Below are positions 35,001-43,426 of a stretch of DNA of 64,000 bases, one piece after another. The DNA lies in contig JAACJM010000232.1 of NCBI GenBank assembly GCA_013368315.1, positions 58,359 to 122,358 of the forward strand. Direction: 5' to 3'. The notes under the pieces are model-generated. The model ran no database searches and was not told the DNA's origin. It was given only the letters and a program-made list of their open reading frames with translations. The DNA comes from Tetrapyrgos nigripes (Eukaryota > Basidiomycota > Agaricomycetes > Agaricales > Campanellaceae). Every line of letters begins with the position of its first letter. Positions within the stretch are counted from its first letter, which is position 1. Position numbers and translations under genes: made by a program.

Positions 35001-36071
35001 CAACGACTCAACCCTCAATTTGTGGCACTCGGATACACACGATTAATTTCGGATCAGTGTGTTTATATCCGACAATCCGAAAACGGTCCTATCATCATAG
35101 CCGTGCATGTCGATGACATGTCAATCTTTGCACCAGACTCAGAGTCCATGATCCAGGCCAAGGGGGAGTTAAAGCAGTCCTTCGATTGCAAGGATTTGGG
35201 AAAATTAAATCATATTCTCGGCATGGAGATACATCAAAATGTTGAGGCTGGGACAATCACTCTCACCCAGACTCAATATATCCATAAAATCCTTGAACGG
35301 GCAGGACTTTCAAACTGTCATACATCCAAAATTCCCATGGATCCCAACGTCAAGCTTTCTAAGCTCGATCCCAATGATCCTCGCGCTTTTGATGCCGCTG
35401 CCAAACAAAAATATCAATCAATGCTTGGGTCATTGATGTACGCCACTTTAGGAAGCCGCCCGGATATCTCCTTTGCCGTTCAGCATCTCAGCCAGTTTTC
35501 CTCAAATCCAGGTCCAGAGCATGAGACAGCCTTGAAGAAGGTCTTCCGATATCTCAAAGGTAGTGCAGGCCTCGGCATCACCTTCGGAATTTCGGAAGAC
35601 GGCCTGAGTATTTACTCAGACGCCGATTGGGGAAATAACCTGATTGATCGGAAATCTATATCAGGCTACGTCTCACTATACTCAGGGGGAGCAGTTACTT
35701 GGAACTCCAAGAAACAACCCACTGTAGCTCTATCAACTATGGAGGCTGAATTCATGGCTCTCGCTCACACCACCAAGGAAGTAATTTGGCTTCGAGCCTT
35801 ATTAACAGAACTTGGTCTAGCCCCTGACAACGCCACATCAATCAACGTCGACAACCAATCCGCAATAAAATTCTCCGAGAATTCCCAATTCCACGCACGC
35901 TCAAAACACATCGATATCCGGTACCATTTTGTTCGAGATCACATTGCTTCTCACGAAGTAAGGATCTCCCACTGCGCATCAGAAGATAACTTAGCGGATA
36001 TCTTCACCAAGCCACTTGCACTTCAAAAATTTATTGAACTGCGAGACAGGCTTCTAGGCTGTCGGAGTTGA
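32007..36071 (+). CDS. Copia Gag-Pol polyprotein
   Basis: 1,354 residues in one frame, no stops. Order: Gag (WDALNDMYEAKGP and METHIKLMRS-like IETHIKLMRSYQSQM, about 80-150); knuckle CYCCGRLGHIAAEC at about 217-230; aspartic protease LLDTGCTRH at about 298; integrase zinc part HRFYGHLN ... CIPC and catalytic positions in TFSDVWGP, RFDKGREY and GVAERLN (about 440-610); reverse transcriptase GCRWVYKLKRDADGNVARYK, MDVVGAYLNGKL, VHVDDMS (usually YVDD, here HVDD); RNase H YSDADWGNN, LSTMEAEFMAL, SKHIDIRYHFVRDHI. Stop is TGA at 36069-36071. All catalytic residues that I can place are present, so this copy may be functional. Confidence 0.97.
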   Translation: MSESSNLTYKIEPLKGGDNYRTWKVKMIDILTDLDLLEYVDGSHAEPADQSAKEDWKKKDRKALSTIRLRVDDSCLIYVEDSKTSKEAWDALNDMYEAKGPIAIVLLRRKMFTVRCEEGGDIETHIKLMRSYQSQMNTLGQKIEKADFSMLLLTSLPDSWDSFISTFGSTDLEDSNKVIQRILQEASRRNERSANSDAVLTSSSKPSGKSKFNPRITCYCCGRLGHIAAECRCPKCRNKSGNSQTSNQSRNNRSSHAHVAEAPDSDSDKEGPTYVFAAVDAAIPTVSHTSGLSSDAWLLDTGCTRHVVRNKEYFVDYVETPGHQLIGLGISSGLGTGTVNLTLTEGKETTRIALSNTIHCPTAPYNLISVGKILSAGITPVFQGKNQLNLVNSHGTIIGHAVKTAGLFPIDASVAEPTRAHPAIAEIDAKTWEEWHRFYGHLNIGSLKLLKDKGMVAGFHVKPNSPTKFQCIPCVQSKSHETPFPKEAKRHFTKPGQMTFSDVWGPAQTTGIHGEKYAITFTDGFMRRSMVFTTKNKEGATILECIKQYRAFIKNHTGHDLKTMRFDKGREYLNEKVCTYLKENGIQLELTAGYSPSQNGVAERLNRTLVEHARAMLLTHNLPKFLWPEALTYACYLKNRSPTRALDHVMKTPEELFSGNKPDVSQLKEFGSEIYVLQQDGKNSKLDPKARPYIFTGLSDESRGYRFYNPVAHKIQTSRNVTFVEKTSDPDSDDYTVPHLTSTPAPTQLEGEKDNVEQAPENAAEISTPSKIPKWKLLPPRDKSARISQNQKENPTDFRILNNPQARSKPSGWQPMVPTSPDSNSVASIACFSDELPDEPQTLQEAMRRPDWMKWKEAMDEEIAMITGLGTWTLENLPSDRNIIGCRWVYKLKRDADGNVARYKARLVAKGYSQIPGLDFDEVYAPVIRLETFRVLLAIAAMLKLEIHGMDVVGAYLNGKLSENIYMQQPPMYEDGSTRVCKMNLTLYGLKQSGRVWNQRLNPQFVALGYTRLISDQCVYIRQSENGPIIIAVHVDDMSIFAPDSESMIQAKGELKQSFDCKDLGKLNHILGMEIHQNVEAGTITLTQTQYIHKILERAGLSNCHTSKIPMDPNVKLSKLDPNDPRAFDAAAKQKYQSMLGSLMYATLGSRPDISFAVQHLSQFSSNPGPEHETALKKVFRYLKGSAGLGITFGISEDGLSIYSDADWGNNLIDRKSISGYVSLYSGGAVTWNSKKQPTVALSTMEAEFMALAHTTKEVIWLRALLTELGLAPDNATSINVDNQSAIKFSENSQFHARSKHIDIRYHFVRDHIASHEVRISHCASEDNLADIFTKPLALQKFIELRDRLLGCRS

Positions 36072-36078
36072 GGGGGAG

Positions 36079-36352
36079 TATTGTAGAAACTAATAGAATA
36101 CCCTAGTATACTCTAGTATAGACAACTCCGAAGTACTTACCTTAGTAAGTACCCTGTGGATCCTTGTGGATCCTTTCATCATACTTACTCATAGTATTAC
36201 TCACATACGATCTTGTAGACACTTGTAGAATATTCTAGTAGTACTACATGTACATATAAAAGCTCGCTCAAGAGCCCAGTAGCTACATTATAAAAATACA
36301 CATCCTTTCCTCTGCTCTTACTCGCCCTCTACTCCTCTCTTGTATTTCAACA
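36079..36352 (+). repeat. Copia right LTR
   Basis: Matches 31527-31799 with a single extra A; preceded by the polypurine tract GAGGGGGAG at about 36069-36077. Confidence 0.92.
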
Positions 36353-36357
36353 CCAAT

Positions 36358-37339
36358 GCATTCTGATGAGGAGCGCCCTTCCGGGTATTATCTCGGTCTC
36401 TTCTAGGATTTCCGAGTCGACAAGGTCCTTGTTCAAGACGATAGCCACGCCTCCTCTTGCTCGTGGTGAGTCTGGGTCCGCTGAGCATCTTATCACTAAC
36501 CGTTTTGAAAACTTGTCTTGTACTTTCTGGCGTCTACGCTCATCCATATGTGCTTCCTGCACTAGTAAAACACCTATACGTTTTTGTCTAACAAACTGGT
36601 TAATATAGTTCCATTTGTTTTTCGTATCTTCGAGGTTCTCATTGGGGCCATATCCCCTGATGTTAAGGGAGGCAACTTTAATAGAGGCCTTAGTCTCCTT
36701 TTGTCTTCTCCCATTCCTCACGGTAGCCCGTCGCATCTGTCTTGGGGGGTTTATACACGGTTCAGGTACATTGGCCTGCAGTCGTGTCTCCTGTGGTCCT
36801 GTTCTTGATCTCATCGCTTCCTCTATTTGGTCTATGAACTGACTCAGTCTACTCTGACTGAGTTCATATGAGTCCTCGTCCATTCTCATCCCTAGACTCT
36901 CCATCAGTTGGTCTTCTAATGACCGCGGTGCCTGTTGTTCAGACCCTGTTGTTTGTGACTGTGGTCTTATCGGCATATTCTCATTATGTGGAATATCCGG
37001 TGTTTCATCTTCCTCTGTATCAGGGGTATCATCTTCAGTTATATATTGGGATCCAATGTTTATACTCGTAGTGTTCGAGTTCTGTGGTAGGTAATCCTGA
37101 GGGTGTGATGCGACGGGATCAGCTGAGGGAATGGTCTGGGCGGACTCCCCTTGCTGATTTGTTACGTCGCTCAACGGTACCCTCCTACTCACAGTCACCG
37201 CGTTTTTCCTCCCGTTCCCTTCATCAGAGTCACGACTGGCGGAAGAGTCGTCAACTCCTCCAGGAGCAGGAAGGCCCGAAAATGCCGTCCCGGCTTGTGG
37301 CCGCGACTGAGAAGAGATAGAAGTAGTAGCAGTTGGCAT
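36358..37339 (-). pseudogene. LINE ORF2, 5' part: N-terminal region and start of AP endonuclease
   Basis: Starts MPTATTSISSQSRPQ at 37339. An acidic, Ser/Pro-rich leader leads to KVASLNIRGYGPNE, IGVLLVQEAHMDERRRQKVQ and GGVAIVLNKDLVDSEI, the first half of a class I AP endonuclease fold (N, E catalytic positions visible as SLNIRG and QEAH). The frame is cut by the copia LTR at 36357. The rest continues at 31526 on the other side of the copia insertion. Confidence 0.9.
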
Positions 37340-37744
37340 TACCTATCCGAGACGCCAACCCATGTCTTCAGAAGACCCAGTCTTTTCCCCGGCAGAAGGA
37401 CACACATAGTTCCTCAGGAGGGGGCACTGTCTACCTGTACTAGCAATGGTAATAATAGGGTCACCATCTGTTCGGGCATAGACTTTTACAGACTAAGTCC
37501 AACGCGTGACCACGCTGTTGCGGAGTACATTTTTATATACTCAAAACCATCCAGGCTTTCCTGTCCCGCGTACGGTCAGTAAATGTGGGCCTTTCAGGGT
37601 AGGTCTCTCATACTAGCCTATTCCAGTACTTTACTCTTTCTGTCTGTAATCAATCACAAAGTATAAATCATAATCATATTTTGACATAGGAGCATTCATA
37701 TAGCGGATACATGAGATGATTATAACTAGACAGCAGCTAGCCCT

Positions 37745-39442
37745 TTAAAAACCTCTACCCTGTTTCCTTCCATATCCTCCTCGGCCTCCTCTAAAATTGT
37801 TGTTTCCTCGGCGAGGAGTTTGGTTGCTGCCGCCTGCATCGTCAACATTTCTAGGGGTAGAGATCCATCCCGGGGTAAGGGGAAGAGGGCACATGCCAGT
37901 AGGATGGTCGATGTTTTGGCATCTGCGGCAATCAAATGGCCTCAGGATCGGGGCTCCTCTTCCATAGAGGGCAGTCGCAAACGTGAGAGATTGGAGGAGC
38001 CTAAGCCACTCATGATAGCCTGGGAAGAGTCGGGTAGGGGGATCTATATAGACATTCCAGAACAAACGGGGGGTACTGCATTGTTGGCCCATGAGGATTG
38101 GCGACACACGTACCGAATTCAAAGTCGTCATCAGGACTCCGTTCGCATCAACATTCGGTGGGAATCTGTCGCGATGGTTGAGGACGAAGGTAATGAAGAG
38201 CTGGTTCTGTGCGAGTTGGTGCTGTAGTGCTCGCCTAACTTCGAAGTTATGGGTTTTGTGGAAAGTGAAGCCACCAAGCGTCATCACAAAGGAGTCTGGT
38301 GTACTCGGTGCAGTGGGAGGAGGAGCTGGGAATGGGAATGCCCTGAAGGAGCCATGGGTGGTGTTGAGGACACCTCGGTTGATTAACGCTTGTATAGTGT
38401 TAGGGTCCAAGCCAGTCACCAAGTAGCTGTTAATAAAACGGCCTCTGAAATCGGCAGCGGTGACATTGAGAAGGTGGGGGTTAAAGTCCTGGATGGTGCC
38501 TTCAATCGTATCCCTCGCTGCTACCTGATCAGAGCCCCCATCCGTAGGTATTACTACCAGACCTCCGTTGTTCTGGAAGTGGGTTTCCCACTCATTGACT
38601 TGCGTCCCTGAGTGACCGTCGAAGATATTAGACGCATTAATACCAGCGCTAGGGTGGTACCCTCCTACTGGTGCTTGGGCTACTACACCAGGATTATATG
38701 TGCCTGGGACATTTTGAGGCGGTGGAGCAAAGTTTTGAGGGTTAAAGTGGAATTGGAAGGCGGGGGTGTTTGGAGGAGCTTGACCACCACCAGCAGGACC
38801 ATTCTGTGGAGCCTGACCACCAGCACCAGGGGCGTGGTGAGCGGCATTAGCTGGTTGGGAAGGTGCTGCCTGTGGTTGGGGAGCAATGAAGTGAGGGGGC
38901 ACTTGATTACCGTTGGCCTGAGGAATCGAGTTCGCAGGCATCTGGGTAGGATTCGTGGTAGGTGTCGAGTTCGACTGCTGGGGTTGAGAGCTTGGAACAT
39001 TTGCAGATGATGAGGACAGAGCACTACTCCCTTCCTGCGCTGGACCAGTCTGCGGTGTTCTCGTGAAGTTCGGGAGTGTTCGTTCTCGAGGAGCACCTGT
39101 CGAGGTGCTCGCTCGGTTACCTGATCCACTTTCGTCTACCCTGGCTCGTTTCACGCCCCTGGGACCCGCATCTGGAGTAGATTTTCCCACCCCTGGTCCG
39201 CCATCAGCGTCGACATCCATATCGGTCCCAGGGCGAGTTGCCGAGCCAGTCCCATTCTGAGCTGTCTCTCCTGGGTTCATGGGACTAGGCTGAGGTGCAG
39301 AGGAAGGAGGAGGGATGTTTGAAGCTGGTGGGAGGTCAGGCGTCGTGGGCTTGGCACTTGTCGACGCAGGAGCAGGGTTGAAGGAGGGGAGTGACGGGGT
39401 AGGTGCGTTCCATTGCCCACCAGCCGAAGCTTTTCCTTTCAT
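37745..39442 (-). CDS. LINE ORF1b (Gag-like) with CCHC zinc knuckle
   Basis: 565 residues on the minus strand, open throughout. The N-terminal 300 residues are Pro/Ala/Gln/Asn-rich and probably disordered. A folded middle contains INEWETHFQNNGG-like VNEWETHFQNNGG and FRGRFINSYLVTGLDPNTI. Near the C-terminus is one zinc knuckle CRRCQNIDHPTGMC (C-x2-C-x4-H-x4-C), then a Gly/Arg-rich RGGRGGYGRKQGRGF tail suited to RNA binding. The start ATG lies only 8 nt after the ORF1a stop and in another frame. Its role by family is to coat LINE RNA. It is unusual that ORF1b is intact while ORF2 is broken. Confidence 0.8.
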   Translation of the reverse strand: MKGKASAGGQWNAPTPSLPSFNPAPASTSAKPTTPDLPPASNIPPPSSAPQPSPMNPGETAQNGTGSATRPGTDMDVDADGGPGVGKSTPDAGPRGVKRARVDESGSGNRASTSTGAPRERTLPNFTRTPQTGPAQEGSSALSSSSANVPSSQPQQSNSTPTTNPTQMPANSIPQANGNQVPPHFIAPQPQAAPSQPANAAHHAPGAGGQAPQNGPAGGGQAPPNTPAFQFHFNPQNFAPPPQNVPGTYNPGVVAQAPVGGYHPSAGINASNIFDGHSGTQVNEWETHFQNNGGLVVIPTDGGSDQVAARDTIEGTIQDFNPHLLNVTAADFRGRFINSYLVTGLDPNTIQALINRGVLNTTHGSFRAFPFPAPPPTAPSTPDSFVMTLGGFTFHKTHNFEVRRALQHQLAQNQLFITFVLNHRDRFPPNVDANGVLMTTLNSVRVSPILMGQQCSTPRLFWNVYIDPPTRLFPGYHEWLRLLQSLTFATALYGRGAPILRPFDCRRCQNIDHPTGMCPLPLTPGWISTPRNVDDAGGSNQTPRRGNNNFRGGRGGYGRKQGRGF

Positions 39443-39450
39443 GGTGAATA

Positions 39451-39972
39451 CTAGGCATTAGTTTCGTTGTCTGGTTTCAAGCTCTTTGAGAACACACCTT
39501 TTCCTTTTCCTACAATTGTAAAACCGTCCTCATCGGTAGCATTACCGGCAGTAGGGACTCCTTCTGGCCTGGGCGCATGCATGGATGCTTGGACACCTTC
39601 CATGGGATTTCCATTCCTAGCCGGGGATCCAGGACGCGACAAAGAGGGGGACGAGGGATGAGACCTAGTAACCTCAGCGTAAGATGGGCGGGGCTGCGTA
39701 CCCGTGGCCTGCACGGGAGTCTGGGGAGTAGGAGCGCTTTGAGAGGCAACTGGGGCCGTAGTAGAGGCCGGATTGGCAGGGACAGCACCTGGGGCAGCAG
39801 TCGGTGCGTTGGTAGCAGAATTGGTACCAGCTGGGGTCACTTGAGGGGCTGGAGTAGAGTTCAAGAGGTCGAGGAACAAAGGGCGGGTAGTACCAGTAGA
39901 CGCAGCAGCAGGGGGGGCATTCTGGTCAGCGCCGGCCTTGGTAAGGGTCTTCTTGTTGTTGGTGCGAGGCAT
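39451..39972 (-). CDS. LINE ORF1a, small Ala/Pro/Thr-rich ORF upstream of ORF1b
   Basis: Start chosen at MPRTNNKKTLTKAGA (39972); an in-frame ATG also lies at 40029. Composition is Ala/Pro/Thr/Ser-rich with one conserved-looking patch SYAEVTRSHPSSPSLS and, near the end, DEDGFTIVGKGKG, a pattern seen at the start of Tad1-type ORF1 proteins. It ends TAG at 39451-39453. It could be a real separate ORF translated by stop-start coupling, or the front half of ORF1 separated by an old frameshift. Confidence 0.6.
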   Translation of the reverse strand: MPRTNNKKTLTKAGADQNAPPAAASTGTTRPLFLDLLNSTPAPQVTPAGTNSATNAPTAAPGAVPANPASTTAPVASQSAPTPQTPVQATGTQPRPSYAEVTRSHPSSPSLSRPGSPARNGNPMEGVQASMHAPRPEGVPTAGNATDEDGFTIVGKGKGVFSKSLKPDNETNA

Positions 39973-40524
39973 GATGTGAAGGGAGGTAGTATAAAGGATT
40001 TCAAAGGGATAGAGGCTTTGTAGAGTCAAGGGCTCGATGCAGGGGTTCTGAGGTATGGTGCATCTTCTATCGGCTTAAAAGGCTAGGAGGACAAAGGAGG
40101 GACAAAGGAGAGACTCACACATGAGGCCTTTGAGTACGGAGGTGACCTCAGTGGGGTGGTACGATGTGATTATATCCTTTGTCGTCGATGGAAGAGATTG
40201 GAGCTATGCTTGCTCACGTGATCGTATTCCGGTTTCTTGGATGTAACCGAGTGTGAACAAGTGCTCTTAACTGAACTGCTTTGCTACCGGTCGGTATCTT
40301 AATTATTTGTGATCTATTACCGAAGGTTGATGGCAGGGTATAGGGGTTTTACGAAGTGAGAGGCCAGTTCAGTCGCATTCTTTCACTGGGTCTAGCCCAG
40401 ATTCAGGCCCGGGATGCCGGTCACTGTCTAACAAAGAGGTCGCGTCGCTGGGTTTATACGCGTTCGACGCAAAGTACGCATTTACAAGGCTTTACAAGGT
40501 ATTGTAGCTCCTCTCATATGTGGT

Positions 40525-40938
40525 TCATAACTGTGTGATAGATCCATGACTTCTCTTGTCCCTCTTTCCATGCTTTCCTCTGCCACTTCGTCGTCGCTCT
40601 CCTTGTACCTCCAGCACCACCTCTTCTTTCACTTCATCGTCACGAGTTGCGTCAACATCAGGTGGAGGCTCTAGCGAAAGGTAATACTCGTCAGGGATGG
40701 GGGGGTTCTCGTTGGGCGTGGTGGACCTTGGGTTTACGGGAGTGGGGATCTCTTTCAGCATATCTTCAACGTCGATCGAGGGAGTATACGCTTTAGTGAA
40801 GAACCCAACAGGAAGAGCTATGAATGAAGTCGTATAAGGGCTGTCGTTTAGAGTAGGGACGAGCTAGGATCAAATACCTGTGGGCTCTACGACTGTCTTC
40901 TCCGCGGGTGAGTTTGGGGTTTGGGGAATTTTGAACAT
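40525..40938 (-). CDS. Spliced small ORF in the LINE 5' region
   Basis: On the minus strand ATG at 40938 opens MFKIPQTPNSPAEKTVVEPT, which meets a donor-like GTATTTGA near 40876. After a short gap the frame continues VGFFTKAYTPSIDVEDMLKE, then PIPDEYYLSLEPPPD, an acidic stretch and a basic tail GRGKHGKRDKRSH with stop at 40525. It sits in the LINE between its 5' end (41331) and ORF1a. Function unknown; it may be a LINE-encoded accessory peptide or captured host sequence. Confidence 0.4.
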
Positions 40939-41331
40939 CTTGTACGCGGTGTTGTTTTCGAGATGAGTGTTTGCCCTGTTTCGTTCGGAGACTTATCGTA
41001 GGCTAGGGACGTAGTGGAGTGGTATGAAGATAGGGTAGATTATAAAAGAGTTGAGTCTAGGACTCCGAAGCGGCAGAATTAGAACAAAGGCACAACTTAG
41101 CGCCCATAGCATTATGTTTCAAATGGGAGGGATCGTCTGTAGTCCCCGTCCAAACTAAAATGGACGTGGAGGCAGTTGGTGTACCTAGGGACAGTTTCTC
41201 AAGTTCGTTGTACATTGGTATGATGTACTTCATTCTTGAGCGACTAATGTGTCCCTACTCTTGCCCGCAGATCCAGTGGCAGATCGTGGGAAAAACCGCA
41301 CCAGGTGATGGTTCCGGTTCAAGAGGCCCCC

Positions 41332-41339
41332 GAGTTACC
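41332..41339. repeat. LINE target-site duplication, right (GAGTTACC)
   Basis: Matches 26724-26731 and marks the 5' end of the LINE at 41331. Confidence 0.85.
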
Positions 41340-41639
41340 TTTTCTTTTTTGCCTAAATGTCTTTCAAGTTGTACATTTATTGGTAATTACAAAAATATTT
41401 GAATGCTTTAAGCGTCGCATTCTGAATGTGACGGCTAAAGTGTTGCATCATGTATGTACATACATGACTTATTTGTTATGTACCTTGTTCTTCTACCACC
41501 ACCACCAAGACTACCTACAACATCCCTCTTCCTCCTACACCTCCCACCACATGTAACTAGGTGTTACATGTGATGTACATTGAATTGGCTTCAATGTACA
41601 GGTGTAGCAGCTACAATTATAACAAGTCCCACTATGGCC
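41340..41639. repeat. Three successive hairpins next to the LINE and Plavaka fragment
   Basis: CATGTATGTACATACATG (about 41449-41466) is a perfect 18-nt palindrome. ACATGTAAC and its complement flank a 5-nt loop at about 41550-41572. GTACATTGAA and its complement flank TTGGC at about 41576-41600. The style resembles the palindromes at 23.5-26.7 kb, which were contiguous with this DNA before the LINE inserted. No gene. Confidence 0.7.
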
Positions 41640-43157
41640 ATTGTGAGGCGGGCAATAACCCTTAGGAGAAAGCAGGTGCTTCAAGCAGCCATGAAAAAGG
41701 TTCGTAACGGCTCTTCGCTGAGCTGCTTTGTTTGAAATATGATCAAGTTTGGTAGTGGGGAGATAGGCGAGAAGAATTTGACCCTGTTGAGATGGTTTTC
41801 TGCAAATTTCCTATGGTAAGATAGACGGGATATGCAGATTTATTTTGGAAAAGAGTAACCTGCGTTTTGTCGCTTGAAAGGATAACTGGCACAATTGTTG
41901 CCCCAGGTGTTTTCTGCTCAACGGCTTTCTATACATTTGTTCAAGTTATGGTCTTTCAAAGTAAGTAAATAGCTCACCTGTGTACTCCACCACCATTTAC
42001 CTGTGTGTATATCATGATACAGCCGACATGTCTTGTCAGCATCGGAGTAATGGCGCTCTGGAGCAAAACAGAGATACTGTGCATGCTCAGGAGCCCCATA
42101 TAGTGAGCGAATGCACTCGAGAATATTGGGTTTGTAGATGTCAAATGATTCCCCCACGATGACGATTTCATCACGGCTGAATGACGGACGTCGTGATGGT
42201 AGGCTGTCAATGATTTTATTCAGCTCATTGGAGTTTCGATATGAGAGGGTAAGGGCATTGCAAACCTGAAATTTTACAAGATCTTAGATAATTAGCGAGT
42301 CTCTTGAATAAAACATGCAAACTCACCCCTTCAATTGCTAAAAGGTCCGAAAATGCTGTTGATCCAGATCCTCGCATCTTTGCCCAATGGGCAATTTCCC
42401 AATCCATGCGCGATGAAAACGGGGCATAGACGTTTGTTTCGCTGCCCTCAATCCTAGATTTGTATTGTGAAAACCCATTATCCGAGTTATGAGGAGCAAT
42501 GGCCGGACCCGATCCGGCAACTGGTGCCCCAGCGGAGCCTCCAAAAAGATCGATGTGGATGTCCTGACAATGAGTGGGCAGTGACCGGAGCGAGGACTCC
42601 TTCACTGCTCCAGTAGCGTTGTTGATATCCATGTCACCAATGACTTCCTGTGCACTAAGGTGCGGTCTCGGTGACTCCCAAACATTCTCCAAAAATTCAT
42701 CTACATCTCCGTCCTCGTCTTCATTATCCTCACTGCCCTCGCCTAAATTTCCCTCAGGCCCATCTATCTCGCTATGGTGGCCCTGATCCACTAAATCATT
42801 ACTGTGGTCTTCGTCAAAGCCAGGAAAGTACTCGTTTGTGTAATCTTGCTGAGAGCCGAAAGAGTCACCCTGAAAGACTGATGGTGCCTTGACATCATCA
42901 GGGTTTATTGTGCGCAGTCCTGGAGCGGCCGGATCCTGTGTTTGGCGGTGTTTCTTGATTGGATTATGGCGAGGAACAAGCCGACTTTTGCGAAGAGTGT
43001 CAAGATGGAACTGGTAAGCCTTTTTGCATTCTGGGTCGTTGGTCCTAGTGTAATGTTGCATGAGGTCACTAAGACGATCCCAAGGCTTAGATTGCTTATG
43101 CTGACAAGCAGAACAAGAGTAGCCAGTAGAAGAGGATTTAGACGTTGAGCCGGACAT
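41640..43157 (-). pseudogene. Plavaka (CACTA-like) transposase, truncated
   Basis: Minus strand from ATG at 43157: MSGSTSKSSSTGYSCSACQH with a Cys/His cluster (C-x2-C ... H ... C) at about residues 14-45, then a long acidic linker. Exon 1 ends at 42327 (MDWEIAHWAKMRGSGSTAFS, LLAIEG), donor GTGAGT. Exon 2 (42265-41978) reads VCNALTLSYRNSNELNKIID, RYHSD-type APERHYSDADKTCRLYHDIH and GKWWWSTQ. Exon 3 starts at 41913: KTPGATIVPVILSSDKTQ and NKSAYPVYLTIGNLQK. A frameshift near 41790 precedes ILLAYLPTTKLDHISNKAAQ and the family signature fades at about 41640. This is the conserved N-terminal third of a roughly 1,000-residue Plavaka transposase; the catalytic remainder is missing. Confidence 0.88.
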
Positions 43158-43426
43158 TGTGTGATAAAGAAAGGGTAGGAAGAATTGCGTAGGAGTCACA
43201 TTAAAAATGATTTTTGGAAGCGGCACCCCAAAGCCAAACATGTTCTGTACACTAAATTTGAAAAACATACACAAAAATATGTGCAAAATGAATCTGTATG
43301 TTGAGATCTGGTATATATATAAGAAAACAGATAAAAGTGAGAATAGTAGAGGGAACATACCAGTACTCGACCACTCTATCGTTTGCTGCACCGTTCACTT
43401 TGCTCGTTATCCCAACTATTGTCGCA

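Larger units (their letters stand above)
31527..36352 (+). mobile_element. Ty1/copia LTR retrotransposon, apparently intact and young
   Basis: Two LTRs of 273/274 bp flank one open gag-pol frame. A 5-bp target duplication CCAAT lies at 31522-31526 and 36353-36357. The LTRs appear identical except for one A in a homopolymer (A4 near 31740, A5 near 36295). A primer-binding site GGTTATGGGCCCC follows the left LTR and a polypurine tract GAGGGGGAG precedes the right one. It is inserted in the LINE endonuclease in the opposite orientation. Confidence 0.97.
26732..41331 (-). mobile_element. Full-length Tad1-like LINE retrotransposon, frameshifted, with nested copia element
   Basis: Target duplication GAGTTACC is present at 26724-26731 and 41332-41339. 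Next to the left copy is a run of 20 T (26732-26751), the poly(A) tail of a minus-strand element. At the right copy the target continues TTTTCTTTTTT, a typical T-rich priming site. Within lie a spliced 5' frame, ORF1a, ORF1b with a CCHC knuckle, and ORF2 with apurinic endonuclease, reverse transcriptase and RNase H. About 9.77 kb remain after removing the copia insertion. ORF2 has frameshifts near 30333, 29355 and 27540, so this copy is dead. The presence of RNase H and a CCHC ORF1 is the Tad1-clade layout. Confidence 0.9.

Noticed and set aside
39460..40023. Plus-strand frames of 64 and 148 residues opposite LINE ORF1a
   Set aside because: Antisense shadows of Ala/Pro-rich codons; Gly/Arg/Ser-rich without motif.
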